Positions 16,094 through 25,300 of a stretch of DNA of 64,000 nucleotides are shown here, one piece after another (position 1 is the first letter of the stretch; the number at the start of each line of letters is the position of its first letter). The translations under genes and the position numbers were made by a program. Source of the stretch: an uncultured candidate division WPS-2 bacterium (lineage in GTDB: Bacteria > Vulcanimicrobiota > Vulcanimicrobiia > Vulcanimicrobiales > Vulcanimicrobiaceae); contig CALEYW010000014.1 in assembly GCA_937927945.1 (NCBI GenBank), positions 31,977 to 95,976 on the forward strand, given 5' to 3'. Below the pieces are notes generated by a model. The model was not told the origin of the DNA. It made no database searches and saw only the letters and a program-made list of their open reading frames with translations.

Positions 16094-16975
16094 TTAGAGC
16101 GGTGCCTGCGTGAGGTGCTGGGCGTATTGGCGCGCGTCGAAATACCAGTCCGGCAACGTGTCGGGGAACTTGATCTCGCTGAACGTGAAGTCGACTTCCT
16201 TACCGTCGTCGTTGTATCCGCCGCCGACGTCGCCGTGGAGACGCGTGACGACCGGATACCCCTGCACGTTGCCCATGGTGATCGTGAACGTGACCGGGTA
16301 GACTTTCGCGTTCCGGCTGTTGCCTCCGTAGAAGAGCTTGTCGGTCGCGATCAGCTTGTGCAGCTCCAGCGTCTTGCGGTCGACGAAGATCTCGCGCAAG
16401 CGGTTGCGCTCGACATCGCGCACGGGCGTGATGTGCAGGTGCAGTTCGTCGCCTTCGACCTCGACCGACTGCACGTTGTAGTCGAGTTCCACCAGCGTAC
16501 GCACGCCGCCGATGATCGGGAGCTGCGTGTAGCGAGGCTCGGGAGTCGGCACCTCGCTGACCGGATGCGGGCGCGCAGGAGCGGGTTCGAAGACGTCGGC
16601 GGTCGGCGGACCGGGATCGCGCGCTTCGTTGAACGCCGGCCGGTCGAACGTCATGTCGCCGCGCGCGAAGTCGCGAAACACCAGGCGCGTCAGCGCCGCG
16701 CGGTCGCTGTTGCGCACCCAGACGTGCACCGTGTAGCTTCCGACCGGGTCGATGTAGCCGTTCGTCGCCATCTGCTTGCGCACGAGCGTGTAGGTCTCGT
16801 ACGGCGGCGGTGGACGGTGCGAGCGGAACTGCAAGCGGATCAACCCGAGCAGTCGCTGCGGCGTGGGTGTCGGTTCCGCCGCAGGCTGCGCGGTCGGGGC
16901 CGCCAGCGCGGCCGCAAGGATCACGGAGGCCAGCATCCCGAGTCCTACGGCATGCTGCGGAGGTTGGCCCGCCAT
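16094..16975 (-). CDS. Exported protein, hypothetical
   Basis: A 293-residue protein with a signal peptide (GLGMLASVILAAALAAPTA) followed by a Pro/Thr-rich linker. The rest is a soluble beta-rich domain with regularly spaced strands (YETYTLVRKQMATNGY, VHVWVRNSDRAALTRLVFRD, VVTRLHGDVGGGYNDD) and a last segment, DFTFSEIKFPDTLPDWYFD. The pattern recalls proteins whose mature domain resembles outer-membrane lipoprotein-sorting (LolA-like) folds, but I cannot confirm this. The gene stands alone between mgsA (convergent) and a MetE-like gene. Confidence 0.6.
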   Translation of the reverse strand: MAGQPPQHAVGLGMLASVILAAALAAPTAQPAAEPTPTPQRLLGLIRLQFRSHRPPPPYETYTLVRKQMATNGYIDPVGSYTVHVWVRNSDRAALTRLVFRDFARGDMTFDRPAFNEARDPGPPTADVFEPAPARPHPVSEVPTPEPRYTQLPIIGGVRTLVELDYNVQSVEVEGDELHLHITPVRDVERNRLREIFVDRKTLELHKLIATDKLFYGGNSRNAKVYPVTFTITMGNVQGYPVVTRLHGDVGGGYNDDGKEVDFTFSEIKFPDTLPDWYFDARQYAQHLTQAPL

Positions 16976-17147
16976 CCTTGCTTGAAAGCTCGGGGATGTG
17001 CTGGTTCTTCGCGCCGCCGCCGCGAGCGCGCCGCGCGCGACGACCCCCGAGGAGAAGGGCGCCTCCGCGCCGCCTCAACATCATGACCGACTGGTTCAAC
17101 CGCTACCGAAAGTAAACGTGCATTCGTCATCCCGACGGGTGCAAGAG

Positions 17148-18263
17148 CTACCCCCAGACAGTGCGGGCGGTGTCGGCGACGAGCTCGAGTTTGGCCCACT
17201 GCTCGTCTTCCGTGAGCAGATTGCCTTCGGCCATCGATGCGAAGCCGCACTGCGGACTGAGCGCGAGAACGTCGAGCGGAACGATCTTCGCCGCTTCGTC
17301 GATGCGGCGCTGCAGTGACGCCGCGTCCTCCAAGCCGCCGCGCTTGGTGCTGACGAGTCCGAGCACGACGGTTTTCCCCTTGGGCACGAAGCGCAGCGGC
17401 TCGAACGTCCCCGAGCGCTCGTCATCGTATTCGAGCAGAAACCGGTCGACCTCGAGCTCGTTGAACAGCCTCTCCGCGATCGCGTCGTAGCCGCCGCTGG
17501 CGTACCATTGGCTGCGGTTGTTCCCGCGGCAGAGGTGAATCGCGAGGACGACGCCTGGCTTGCGAGCGGCGCGGAAGCACGCGTTGTCGGCGACGATCGC
17601 CTCGTCGAGGAGCTGCTCGGGCGACTGGCCGAACTCCGTGCGCAGGTGCTCGCGCCACTTCGGATCGAGATAGTAGCTGTAGCGCGGCGCGTCGATCTGG
17701 ATGTACGAGACGCCTTCGGTCGAGAGCGCGGCGGTCTCATCCCGGATGATGTCGACGACGTCGCGCAAGAACGCGGAGTGATCCGCGTACGCTCCGTCGC
17801 TGATCCCCTTCTTGTACGAGATCGCGGGGAATTGGGTGGCGCTCGGCAGCGTCATCTTGATCGGCCCTGGGCTGTGCTCGCGCAGGAACGCCGTCTCATG
17901 TTCGGCCAGCCGGCGCATGCGGCGCAGCTTGCCGGTGACGATCCCTTTGACGGCGCTCGGCGCGACCGTTTGGGCCGCTCCCCCGGCGTTCCAGTTGCGC
18001 TGGACCGCGTCGCTGTAGTCGAAGCCGTCGACCGCATCGTTGAAGTCGCTCATGAAGCCGCTGCGCCGGAACTCGCCGTCGGTGAAGATGCGAAAGCCGA
18101 GGTCCTTCTGCTTCGCGAGGACGCGCAGGATGTCGCGGTCCTCGATCTCGCGGAGGCGCTCGGCGGGCGCACTGCCGTGCCGTGCCTCGAGCAGCTCGGC
18201 GCTTCGCAGGAAGCTCCCGACGTGGTCGGCGCGCAGGTCGGCGGCGGTAACGGTACGCGGCAT
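17148..18263 (-). CDS. MetE C-terminal-like methyltransferase (cobalamin-independent methionine synthase family)
   Basis: A 371-residue protein equivalent to only the catalytic half of MetE. Zinc-binding residues are seen in HLCRGN and SPQCGF. Substrate-side motifs include DGEFRRSGFM, QIDAPRY and GLVSTK. It lacks the N-terminal duplicated domain of full MetE, as in core-MetE and many uncharacterised relatives, so the methyl donor may not be folate. The ATG at 18263 has a GGGA about 5 bases upstream; the frame further upstream is not conserved. It is divergent from katE. Confidence 0.85.
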   Translation of the reverse strand: MPRTVTAADLRADHVGSFLRSAELLEARHGSAPAERLREIEDRDILRVLAKQKDLGFRIFTDGEFRRSGFMSDFNDAVDGFDYSDAVQRNWNAGGAAQTVAPSAVKGIVTGKLRRMRRLAEHETAFLREHSPGPIKMTLPSATQFPAISYKKGISDGAYADHSAFLRDVVDIIRDETAALSTEGVSYIQIDAPRYSYYLDPKWREHLRTEFGQSPEQLLDEAIVADNACFRAARKPGVVLAIHLCRGNNRSQWYASGGYDAIAERLFNELEVDRFLLEYDDERSGTFEPLRFVPKGKTVVLGLVSTKRGGLEDAASLQRRIDEAAKIVPLDVLALSPQCGFASMAEGNLLTEDEQWAKLELVADTARTVWG

Positions 18264-18377
18264 ACCGTTCCCTTTTTCGCGCCCGGCGTGGGGGCCTACC
18301 GGGGCGTCGCTCCCCCGCTGTGAGGCGGCGGATGCTGGGTACCGTTGCGGTGAGCACCGCGTCATCCGAGAGGCACC

Positions 18378-20483
18378 ATGAAGCGCACTTCGCGAAACGG
18401 ATCCGGCCGTTCCGATCTCGACGCATTTCGTACCGCGCCCGGCGAAGCGTTGACGACGAACCAAGGCGTTCCGATCGCCGACAACCAGAACTCCCTGCGC
18501 GCCTCCGAGCGCGGCCCGACGCTGCTCGAAGACTTCGCGATGCGCGAGAAGATCACGCACTTCGATCACGAGCGCATCCCCGAACGCGTCGTCCACGCCC
18601 GCGGCGCCGCCGCCCACGGCTATTTTCAGGTCTACGAACCGCTGACGCAGTTCACGCGCGCCGCCTTCCTAGCAGACCCTGCGGTGAAAACTCCGGTCTT
18701 CGTTCGGTTCTCGACGGTCGGCGGCTCTCGCGGCTCGGCCGATACGCCGCGCGACGTCCGCGGATTCGCGGTGAAGTTCTACACGCAGGAAGGCAACTTC
18801 GACCTCGTCGGCAACAACATGCCGGTTTTCTTCATCCAGGATGCGGTCAAGTTTCCCGACTTCGTGCACGCGGTGAAGCCCGAGCCGCACAACGAGATCC
18901 CGCAAGCCTCTTCTGCCCACGACACGCTCTGGGACTTCGTCTCGCTGACGACCGAGACGGCGCACATGATGATGTGGCTCATGTCGGACCGCGCCATCCC
19001 GAAATCGTATCGGATGATGGAAGGGTTCGGCGTGCACACGTTCCGGCTGGTGAACGCGAAGAACCAGTCGCGATTCGTGAAGTTCCATTGGAAGCCGGTG
19101 CTCGGCGCACATTCGCTCGTGTGGGACGAAGCGCAGCGGCTCATGGGACGCGACGCCGACTTCAACCGGCGCGACCTGTACGAAGCGATCGAGCAGGGCA
19201 ACTATCCCGAGTTCGAGTTCGGGATGCAGATCTTCGGCGACAAGGAAGCGGACCGTTTCGATTTCGACATCCTCGATCCGACGAAGCTGATCCCGGAAGA
19301 GCTCGTACCGGTGCGGCGCGTCGGCAAGCTGGTGCTCGACCGCAATCCCGACAACTTCTTCGCCGAGACGGAGCAGGTCGCGTTCTGCGCCTCGCACGTC
19401 GTGCCGGGGATCGACTTCACCAACGATCCGCTGCTGCAGGGCCGCGTCTTCTCCTACCTCGATACGCAGATCTCACGCCTCGGCGGTCCGAATTTTCACG
19501 AGATTCCGATCAACCGGCCGAAGTGTCCGTTCAGCAACGGCCAGCGCGACGGCATGCACCGCATGACGATCGACACAGGCAACGCGTCGTACGATCCCAA
19601 CTCGCTCGACGGCGGTCTGCCGGCCGAAGTCCCGGAAGCCGAGGGCGGTTTCGCCAGCTTTCCGGAACGCTTCGAGGGGCTCAAGCGGCGCGTGCGCTCG
19701 GCGTCGTTCGCCGACCACTTCTCGCAAGCCACGATGTTTTGGAACAGCATGTCCGACGTCGAGAAGGATCACATCGTCGAAGCGTTCTCGTTCGAGCTCG
19801 CCAAGGTCGAGCGGCCGGCGATCCGCGAGCGCGTGGTGAGTGCGATCCTTGCCAACATCGACCCGGTGCTGACCCAGCGCGTCTGCGCGAACATCGGCCT
19901 TACCGCACCCGCTCCGGCCAAAACCGCTCGTGCGAAGAGCGGCAACGGGCCGGCGGCACGCGGCACGGCAGCGTCGCCGGCGCTGAGCTTGATGAACGCG
20001 GCGGTCGAAGGGATCAAGACGCGCAAGGTGGCGATCCTGGCCGCCGACGGTGTCGACGGCGCCGCGATCGACGCGATGAAGGCCGCGCTGACGAAGGGCG
20101 GCGCGAAGGGGCTGGTCCTCGCGGCGCGTCTCGGCATCCTCAAGGCCGCGGGCGGAGCGGTGGTCGCGGTCGATCACACGATCGCGACGATGCCGTCGGT
20201 TGCCTTCGACGGTGTCTTCGTTCCGGCGGGCGGAGCCGCGCTCGCGGCGTCGCGCGAAGCCGTCGAGTTCATCGACGAAGCATACCGCCACTGCAAGGCG
20301 ATCGCGGCGACGGGCGACGGCGTCGAGCTGCTCCAGGCAGCACGCGCGTTCGGCTCGGACGGTTCCGCGCCCGCGGGCGTCGTCGCAGGCGACCGCATCG
20401 CGACGGTCAGCAAGACGTTCATCGCCGAACTCGGGCGTCATCGCGCGTGGGCGCGTTCGGTGCAGGCGCTCGCCGTCGTGTGA
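18378..20483 (+). CDS. katE: Large-subunit monofunctional catalase (HPII type)
   Basis: A 701-residue heme catalase that disproportionates hydrogen peroxide. Catalytic His73 lies in VVHARGAAAHG, the distal Asn in GNNMPVFF, and the heme-ligand Tyr360 in RVFSYLDTQ. Residues from about 560 to the end form the extra flavodoxin-like domain of large catalases (KVAILAADGVDGAAID, AGVVAGDRIATVSKTF). A GAGAGG sits just before the ATG. The stop is followed 5 bases later by a small membrane-protein gene, probably co-transcribed. Confidence 0.96.
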   Translation: MKRTSRNGSGRSDLDAFRTAPGEALTTNQGVPIADNQNSLRASERGPTLLEDFAMREKITHFDHERIPERVVHARGAAAHGYFQVYEPLTQFTRAAFLADPAVKTPVFVRFSTVGGSRGSADTPRDVRGFAVKFYTQEGNFDLVGNNMPVFFIQDAVKFPDFVHAVKPEPHNEIPQASSAHDTLWDFVSLTTETAHMMMWLMSDRAIPKSYRMMEGFGVHTFRLVNAKNQSRFVKFHWKPVLGAHSLVWDEAQRLMGRDADFNRRDLYEAIEQGNYPEFEFGMQIFGDKEADRFDFDILDPTKLIPEELVPVRRVGKLVLDRNPDNFFAETEQVAFCASHVVPGIDFTNDPLLQGRVFSYLDTQISRLGGPNFHEIPINRPKCPFSNGQRDGMHRMTIDTGNASYDPNSLDGGLPAEVPEAEGGFASFPERFEGLKRRVRSASFADHFSQATMFWNSMSDVEKDHIVEAFSFELAKVERPAIRERVVSAILANIDPVLTQRVCANIGLTAPAPAKTARAKSGNGPAARGTAASPALSLMNAAVEGIKTRKVAILAADGVDGAAIDAMKAALTKGGAKGLVLAARLGILKAAGGAVVAVDHTIATMPSVAFDGVFVPAGGAALAASREAVEFIDEAYRHCKAIAATGDGVELLQAARAFGSDGSAPAGVVAGDRIATVSKTFIAELGRHRAWARSVQALAVV

Positions 20484-20488
20484 GGCTC

Positions 20489-21025
20489 ATGGATGCGCCG
20501 CTATGGGTGCTCGCCGCGATCGGCGCCATGGGCGCGTACGACACGATCGTGTTCCACGAGCTCGTCGCGCGCCTGGCGGCGCAGCCCGCGGCGTGGCGCG
20601 AGCTGCGGCTGCACGCGGCGCGCGACGTGGTCTATCTCATTCTGTTCACCACGCTTGCATGGTTCGAACCGCACGGCTGGATCATCGTCGCCTTTGCGAT
20701 CGTGCTCGCCGCGGAGGTCGTCATTACCGCCTGCGATTTCATCGTCGAATGGGACACACGCAAGCTGCCGCGCGGCGAGCGCGCGCTGCACGCGATCATC
20801 GCGATCGGATACGGTGCGTTTCTGGCGCTGATCGCGCCCGGCATGGCGAAGTGGTTTCGGCTGCCGGCCGGCATGACGCCGGCGTCGCACGGCATGCTCT
20901 CCTGGTTCCTCAGCCTGCTCGCGCTCGGGGTCGCGATCTGGGCTGTCCGCGACGCGGCCGCCGCGCGGCACTTACGATGGATCGAATCGGACCGCGAGCT
21001 TCAGCCGGCGATCGAGCGATTCTGA
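20489..21025 (+). CDS. Integral membrane protein, hypothetical
   Basis: A 178-residue protein with four to five hydrophobic segments, among them DVVYLILFTTLAWF, WIIVAFAIVLAAEVVITACD, AIIAIGYGAFLALIAPGMA and LSWFLSLLALGVAIWAV. Polar positions include a conserved-looking DTIVFHELVARL in the N-terminal part and EWDTRKLPRGERALHAI between helices. The ATG overlaps the downstream part of a TGAGG ribosome-binding site just after katE, so coupling to the catalase is likely. I do not recognise the family and propose no function. Confidence 0.7.
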   Translation: MDAPLWVLAAIGAMGAYDTIVFHELVARLAAQPAAWRELRLHAARDVVYLILFTTLAWFEPHGWIIVAFAIVLAAEVVITACDFIVEWDTRKLPRGERALHAIIAIGYGAFLALIAPGMAKWFRLPAGMTPASHGMLSWFLSLLALGVAIWAVRDAAAARHLRWIESDRELQPAIERF

Positions 21026-21052
21026 GCCGAAGCGCGCGATGTTCCGCCCCGG

Positions 21053-21559
21053 TTATCGCTCGGTGGCCGCCGCGGCCGGTCGTTCGCGTGGGGGTTCGTA
21101 GGTCGCGAAGCGCTCGTCCTGAGGGAAGCGCGAGTACACGCCGCGCTTGAACTGCGCGAGCAGCGCGTCGAGCAGCAGCTCGCCGAGCGGAACGAGCGTC
21201 CCTTCGTACAGATCGCGCGGCCGGACGTCGGGCCGCGCGACCTCGACGGTTGCGGCGACGTCGCCCGTATCGATCCCCGCGTCGATCCAGAACCATGAGA
21301 CGCCGCAGGTCGGGTCACCCATCTTCACCGTCCAGTAGACGGAATCGCGGCCGCGATGGCGCGGCAGCACGCTCGGATGGAAACACAGGGCACCCACGCG
21401 CGGGAGTGCGCGATCGGCCTTCTTCACGAGCTTCGTATAGTTGGCGAGCAGCAGCACGTCGGCGTCCGCCGGATCCTCGGTGATCTCGATCTCGTGCCGC
21501 AGGCACGCTCGAATCGCGGCCTCGTATATCGAGCCGGATCCCCAAACTGCGATCTTCAC
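21053..21559 (-). CDS. Formyltransferase-family protein (10-formyl-THF hydrolase-like), short
   Basis: A 168-residue formyltransferase fold. The core FHPSVLPRHRG at 60-70 and WFWIDAGIDTGD at 89-100 resemble the N-terminal domain of 10-formyltetrahydrofolate dehydrogenase and methionyl-tRNA formyltransferase. His61 and Asp97 of the usual Asn/His/Asp triad are present, but the Asn two positions before the His is Cys59. There is no C-terminal tRNA-binding domain. I chose the GTG at 21559 (VKIAVWGSGS) because it starts at the first strand of the Rossmann fold; the frame upstream is unconserved and overlaps the pyrophosphatase promoter. Substrate unknown; a sugar-nucleotide or folate substrate is possible. 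Confidence 0.78.
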   Translation of the reverse strand: MKIAVWGSGSIYEAAIRACLRHEIEITEDPADADVLLLANYTKLVKKADRALPRVGALCFHPSVLPRHRGRDSVYWTVKMGDPTCGVSWFWIDAGIDTGDVAATVEVARPDVRPRDLYEGTLVPLGELLLDALLAQFKRGVYSRFPQDERFATYEPPRERPAAAATER

Positions 21560-21675
21560 GTCACATCGGGATTCGCGAACGGACCAGGGGTGTCTTGCTT
21601 GCCTTGGGTCGTTTGGGAACGGCACGCGATTGGAATCACAAGAGTGAGTATGGCGGCCGAACAAGGGAAGCATGC

Positions 21676-22242
21676 ATGAGCAAACGTCTCAACGCGACGC
21701 ACTACGAGAACATTCCGAGCTTCCCCAAGGGTTCGAAGAGGAAGGATCGGATCGTTCATGCCGTCATGGAAACTGTGCAAGGCAGCTCGCACAAGAACGC
21801 GCTCGACAACGATCTCGGCATCATCGCATTGCATCAGGTGCTGGCGGACGGGCGCACGTGGCCGTACGACTACGGCTTCATCCCGCAGACGCTCGCCGAT
21901 GACGGCGACCCGCTCGACATCCTGTTCCTCGTCGACAAGCCGACCTTTCCGGGATGCTTGGTGCAAGCGCGGGTTCTCGGCTCGGTCAAGCTCAAGAAGA
22001 ACGGTATCGAAAACGACCGCGTGATCGGCGCGCCCGTGAAGATGCGCGGCACGGTCCAGAGCGCCGATGCCTATGACGACATCCGCGATCTGCCTGAAGC
22101 GAAGATCGATGCGATTCAAACGTTTCTCGTCGGCTATTCCGAGGCCGAAGGCAATGCGATCGACGTCCTCGGGATCGTCTCGGCCGGCGACGCGATGACG
22201 TCCGTGCGGAAATATCTCCGGCGCTTCAAACAGAACCGGTAG
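21676..22242 (+). CDS. ppa: Inorganic pyrophosphatase (family I)
   Basis: A 188-residue soluble pyrophosphatase that hydrolyses PPi to drive biosynthesis. The family signature is D76-G-D-P-L-D81, within ADDGDPLDIL, preceded by TWPYDYGFIP. The protein is slightly longer at the N-terminus than E. coli Ppa. The ATG at 21676 has AAGGGAAG seven bases upstream; another ATG four bases earlier is out of frame. It stands divergent from the formyltransferase gene. Confidence 0.94.
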   Translation: MSKRLNATHYENIPSFPKGSKRKDRIVHAVMETVQGSSHKNALDNDLGIIALHQVLADGRTWPYDYGFIPQTLADDGDPLDILFLVDKPTFPGCLVQARVLGSVKLKKNGIENDRVIGAPVKMRGTVQSADAYDDIRDLPEAKIDAIQTFLVGYSEAEGNAIDVLGIVSAGDAMTSVRKYLRRFKQNR

Positions 22243-22341
22243 CGCGCACCCGCCTTGCGGTCGCTTACTTCCCGCAGGGGAGTGCATGAGCACGAACCAA
22301 GTCGCCGGTTACGCACCTTGCACCGCAAGCCAGGGGGAACC

Positions 22342-24396
22342 ATGCGTCAGGCGAGTTCCGGTTCGATACGCATTCTGTGGTCCGCGGCAATCGCCGCGAT
22401 CGCCGCGCTAACGGCGGCGGGGGCGGTGTCCGCCGCGCAAGCCGCCGGGTACTACACCCGCGCGCAAGCCGCGTCCGGAGCGACGGTCTACGCCGCGAAC
22501 TGCCTGGTGTGTCACGGCATGAACTTGCAGGGGCAAGCGGGTCCCGCGCTGGTCGGGTCCGTCTTCCGCCAATACGTCGGCCCGAAGGGCACGGCGGCGA
22601 CGCTCTACGACTTCACCAGCAAGCAGATGCCCGCCAACGCACCGGGATCGCTCACCCAACAACAGTATCTCGACGTCACCGCGTACATTCTCGCGCGCAA
22701 CGGTTATCCGGCCGGGACGTCCCCGCTGACCGTCGCGACGCTCCCGAAGGTCGCACTGGGCGGGGCGAAGGGGCCGGTCATTGCCGCGAACACCAACGAG
22801 ATCGTCCGCAGCGCACCGCCGAAGAACGTGGTCTACCAGAAACTCCCCGGCAACGCGGACGTCACCGTCACCGACGCGATGATGAGCGGCGCGGCGAGCG
22901 ACACCGCCAACTGGGTGCTGACCGGACGCACGTACGACAACGCGCGCTACTCGCCGCTCAAGGACATCGACACGACGAACGTCGGCTCGCTCTCGCTGGT
23001 GGGGATCGCGCAGACAGGGATGACGGCGAGCTTCGAGACGACGCCGATCGTCGTCAACGGCGTCATGTACATCACCACGCCCACCGTCAGCAACTCGATG
23101 AAGGTGATGGCGCTCGACGCTACCAACGGACGGCCGATCTGGGACAGCACCTATAACCTGGGCACGTTCCAGATCTGCTGCGGCCCGGTGAATCGCGGCG
23201 TTGCCATCGGCTACGGGATGGTGTACGTCCTCTCGCTCGACGACAAACTCTTCGCACTCGATGCCGCCACCGGCAAGACGCGCTGGACGGCGACGGTCGC
23301 CGATGCGACAGTCGGCTACTCCGAGACGATGACGCCGCAAATATATGACGGCATGGTGGTCGTCGGCAGCGCCGGCGGCGAGTGGCCGATCCGCGGTTTC
23401 GTCGCCGCGTACGACGCAAAGACCGGCAAAGCGCGCTGGCATTGGGATTCCACCGATCCGAAGACGTACGGCGGCGATTCCTGGAAGCGGGGCGGCGCGA
23501 TGGCGTGGACGACGCCGGCCATCGACGCGCAGCTCGGACTGGTCATCTTCAGCACCGGAAACCCCAATCCGGATCTCAACGGCACGTATCGGCCGGGAGA
23601 CAACCTCTACAGCGATTCGATCGTCGCCCTCGACGTGCACACCGGCAAGTTGAAGTGGTACTACCAGCAGATCAAACACGACGTGTGGGATTACGACGCG
23701 GTAAGCAACGTCGTGCTCTTCGACGTCCATCAAAACGGGCAGACCATCCCCGCCGCCGGCGAGGCCGGCAAGGTCGGCTGGTTCTACATCGTCGACCGCC
23801 GCAACGGACACCTGATCCGCAAGTCCGACCCGTATGTCCTCATGTCGAAGAACATGTTCTCGCAGCCGACGAAAAAAGGCGTCGTGATGCTCCCCGGCGC
23901 GAACGGCGGCGCCGAGTGGTCGCCGCCCGCGTACTCGCCGCTGACGCACTTCGCATACGTGCTCGGCATGGATCAGTTGATGAAGTTCTCGACCCAGCCC
24001 GAAGCGTACCAGAAGGGCCGCATTCGTCTGGGCAGCGCGTTCTCGAACGTCGAGCCGCATGGAGTCCAGGACGGACGGTTCGTCGCGATCGACACCGAGA
24101 CGGGGAAGATCGCGTGGACCTACATGACGCCGCAGCCGCTGATGGGCGGCGCGCTCGCCACCGGCGGGAACCTGGTCTTCTTCGGCGAGGGGAACGGCTG
24201 GTTCGACGCGCTCGACGCGACGGCCGGAAAACGCTTATGGCGCTACAATCTCGGTGCCGGCGTCAACGCGCCGCCGATCACGTACACGGTGAACGGAGTG
24301 CAGTACATCGCGGTCGCAGCGGGCGGAAACTTCCAAATAGGCTTCCCGTACGGCGACACGCTGGCGATCTTCAAACTCGGCACGCCGCCGAAATAA
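22342..24396 (+). CDS. PQQ-dependent dehydrogenase with N-terminal cytochrome c domain
   Basis: A 684-residue periplasmic quinohemoprotein. A signal peptide (LWSAAIAAIAALTAAGAVSA) is followed by a cytochrome c domain with C54-L-V-C57-H58 and a later Met ligand candidate (SKQMPANAP). An eight-bladed propeller follows with tryptophan-docking repeats (ALDAATGKTRWTATV, AYDAKTGKARWHW, ALDVHTGKLKWYY). A vicinal cysteine pair at about 279-280 (QICCGP) is typical of PQQ alcohol dehydrogenases. It probably oxidises an alcohol or aldehyde and passes electrons to the respiratory chain. In most type II quinohemoproteins the heme domain is C-terminal, so the order here is notable. A GGGGG run lies before the ATG. 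No pqq synthesis genes are in the window. Confidence 0.9.
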   Translation: MRQASSGSIRILWSAAIAAIAALTAAGAVSAAQAAGYYTRAQAASGATVYAANCLVCHGMNLQGQAGPALVGSVFRQYVGPKGTAATLYDFTSKQMPANAPGSLTQQQYLDVTAYILARNGYPAGTSPLTVATLPKVALGGAKGPVIAANTNEIVRSAPPKNVVYQKLPGNADVTVTDAMMSGAASDTANWVLTGRTYDNARYSPLKDIDTTNVGSLSLVGIAQTGMTASFETTPIVVNGVMYITTPTVSNSMKVMALDATNGRPIWDSTYNLGTFQICCGPVNRGVAIGYGMVYVLSLDDKLFALDAATGKTRWTATVADATVGYSETMTPQIYDGMVVVGSAGGEWPIRGFVAAYDAKTGKARWHWDSTDPKTYGGDSWKRGGAMAWTTPAIDAQLGLVIFSTGNPNPDLNGTYRPGDNLYSDSIVALDVHTGKLKWYYQQIKHDVWDYDAVSNVVLFDVHQNGQTIPAAGEAGKVGWFYIVDRRNGHLIRKSDPYVLMSKNMFSQPTKKGVVMLPGANGGAEWSPPAYSPLTHFAYVLGMDQLMKFSTQPEAYQKGRIRLGSAFSNVEPHGVQDGRFVAIDTETGKIAWTYMTPQPLMGGALATGGNLVFFGEGNGWFDALDATAGKRLWRYNLGAGVNAPPITYTVNGVQYIAVAAGGNFQIGFPYGDTLAIFKLGTPPK

Positions 24397-24407
24397 CCGC
24401 AACGGGC

Positions 24408-24434
24408 GAGGCCCTCGGGTTATCCGAGGGCCTC
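24408..24434. terminator. Perfect hairpin between convergent genes
   Basis: Arms GAGGCCCTCGG and CCGAGGGCCTC are perfect 11-base inverted repeats around the loop GTTAT. The element sits between the end of the PQQ dehydrogenase gene and the convergent SDR gene, and actually encodes the last codons and stop of the SDR. There is no T-tract, but the position argues for a shared bidirectional terminator. Confidence 0.65.
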
Positions 24435-25169
24435 GACGCCGTGAGCCGAAACGACGAACGCCGTTTCTTTCCCCGTGCCGGGAACGGCGGCAAGCGCGAT
24501 GACTGCGCGAGCGACATCATCCGGGGTCTGCGACTCGTCCATATCGGCGAGAAACGCCGACTCGGTGAGTCCGAGATACCGCGCGTAGCCGGCGACGGCG
24601 ATCTTGCCGAGATCGGTATCCGGCATGATGCGTTGGGGCAAGACTGCAAAAAATCGTACGCCGAGGCTCAAGCGGGTGGCTTCCCCCTCGCAGTATTGCG
24701 CGAGAAACATCTGTGCGCGCTTGGCGGCCGCGTAGCCACCGGAAATGGGCGAACCGCCCAGCGCAGCACCGCTCGAGACGAGAATCACGACCGAGCCGGG
24801 GCGCAGCGGCTGGCGCAACGCTTCGCGGCAGAACAGAAATGACGCGCGGACGTCAGAATCCCAGTTGCGCGAGAACTCTTCCCACGTTTGCTCGTGCACC
24901 GGCGCCGTGGGGGGCAACGCACCTCCGCACAGCACGAGGACGTCGGGCTCGAGTGTCTTGCGCACCTGCGTTGCCGTAGCTTCGTGCGCCGCATCGGCGG
25001 CCAGCGTCAGAATCCCGGGAACTTCTTCCGCGAGCGCGTCGAGAAACTCGCGCCGTCTTGCTACCGCGAGTACCCGCGCACCGGAGGCGTGTGCGGCGGC
25101 GACGATCGCACGCCCGACGCCGCGGCTGCCGCCGATGACCACCACGTTCTTGTCCTTGAGAGTATCCAT
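24420..25169 (-). CDS. Short-chain dehydrogenase/reductase (SDR)
   Basis: A 249-residue classical SDR. The dinucleotide-binding motif is GGSRGVG at 13-19, and the catalytic Tyr and Lys are in GYAAAK, preceded by LVSSGAALGG with the serine. The C-terminal VVSAHGVEALG differs from the common family ending. The ATG at 25169 (MDTLKDKNVVV) puts the Rossmann motif at the usual distance; the frame extends upstream without similarity. It is divergent from the ECF sigma factor gene, sharing a 130-base promoter region with a long inverted repeat. Confidence 0.87.
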   Translation of the reverse strand: MDTLKDKNVVVIGGSRGVGRAIVAAAHASGARVLAVARRREFLDALAEEVPGILTLAADAAHEATATQVRKTLEPDVLVLCGGALPPTAPVHEQTWEEFSRNWDSDVRASFLFCREALRQPLRPGSVVILVSSGAALGGSPISGGYAAAKRAQMFLAQYCEGEATRLSLGVRFFAVLPQRIMPDTDLGKIAVAGYARYLGLTESAFLADMDESQTPDDVARAVIALAAVPGTGKETAFVVSAHGVEALG

Positions 25170-25192
25170 CGTCGATACAGACCGCGGCGCAT

Positions 25193-25241
25193 GCGAAAAC
25201 TCATCGCCGAACGGGCGCGACCGCATACCGATGAGTTTCGC
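25193..25241. promoter_or_regulatory. Inverted repeat between SDR and sigma-factor genes
   Basis: GCGAAAACTCATCG at 25193-25206 and CGATGAGTTTCGC at 25229-25241 are inverted repeats that differ by one A, separated by 22 bases. They sit between two divergent starts, 24 and 59 bases away. An operator for divergent control, or a leader hairpin, are both possible. A purine-rich run (AGGAGGAGAGGAGG) lies between the repeat and the sigma-factor GTG. Confidence 0.45.
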
Positions 25242-25300
25242 GGCCGCCCGGCGGTCAGGAGGAGAGGAGGCCGAGAACGCACGCAGGCAACACAGGCGTC

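Noticed and set aside
17083..17115. A tiny frame (MTDWFNRYRK) after the exported-protein gene.
   Set aside because: Ten codons only, no clear ribosome-binding site, and nothing conserved that I can recognise.
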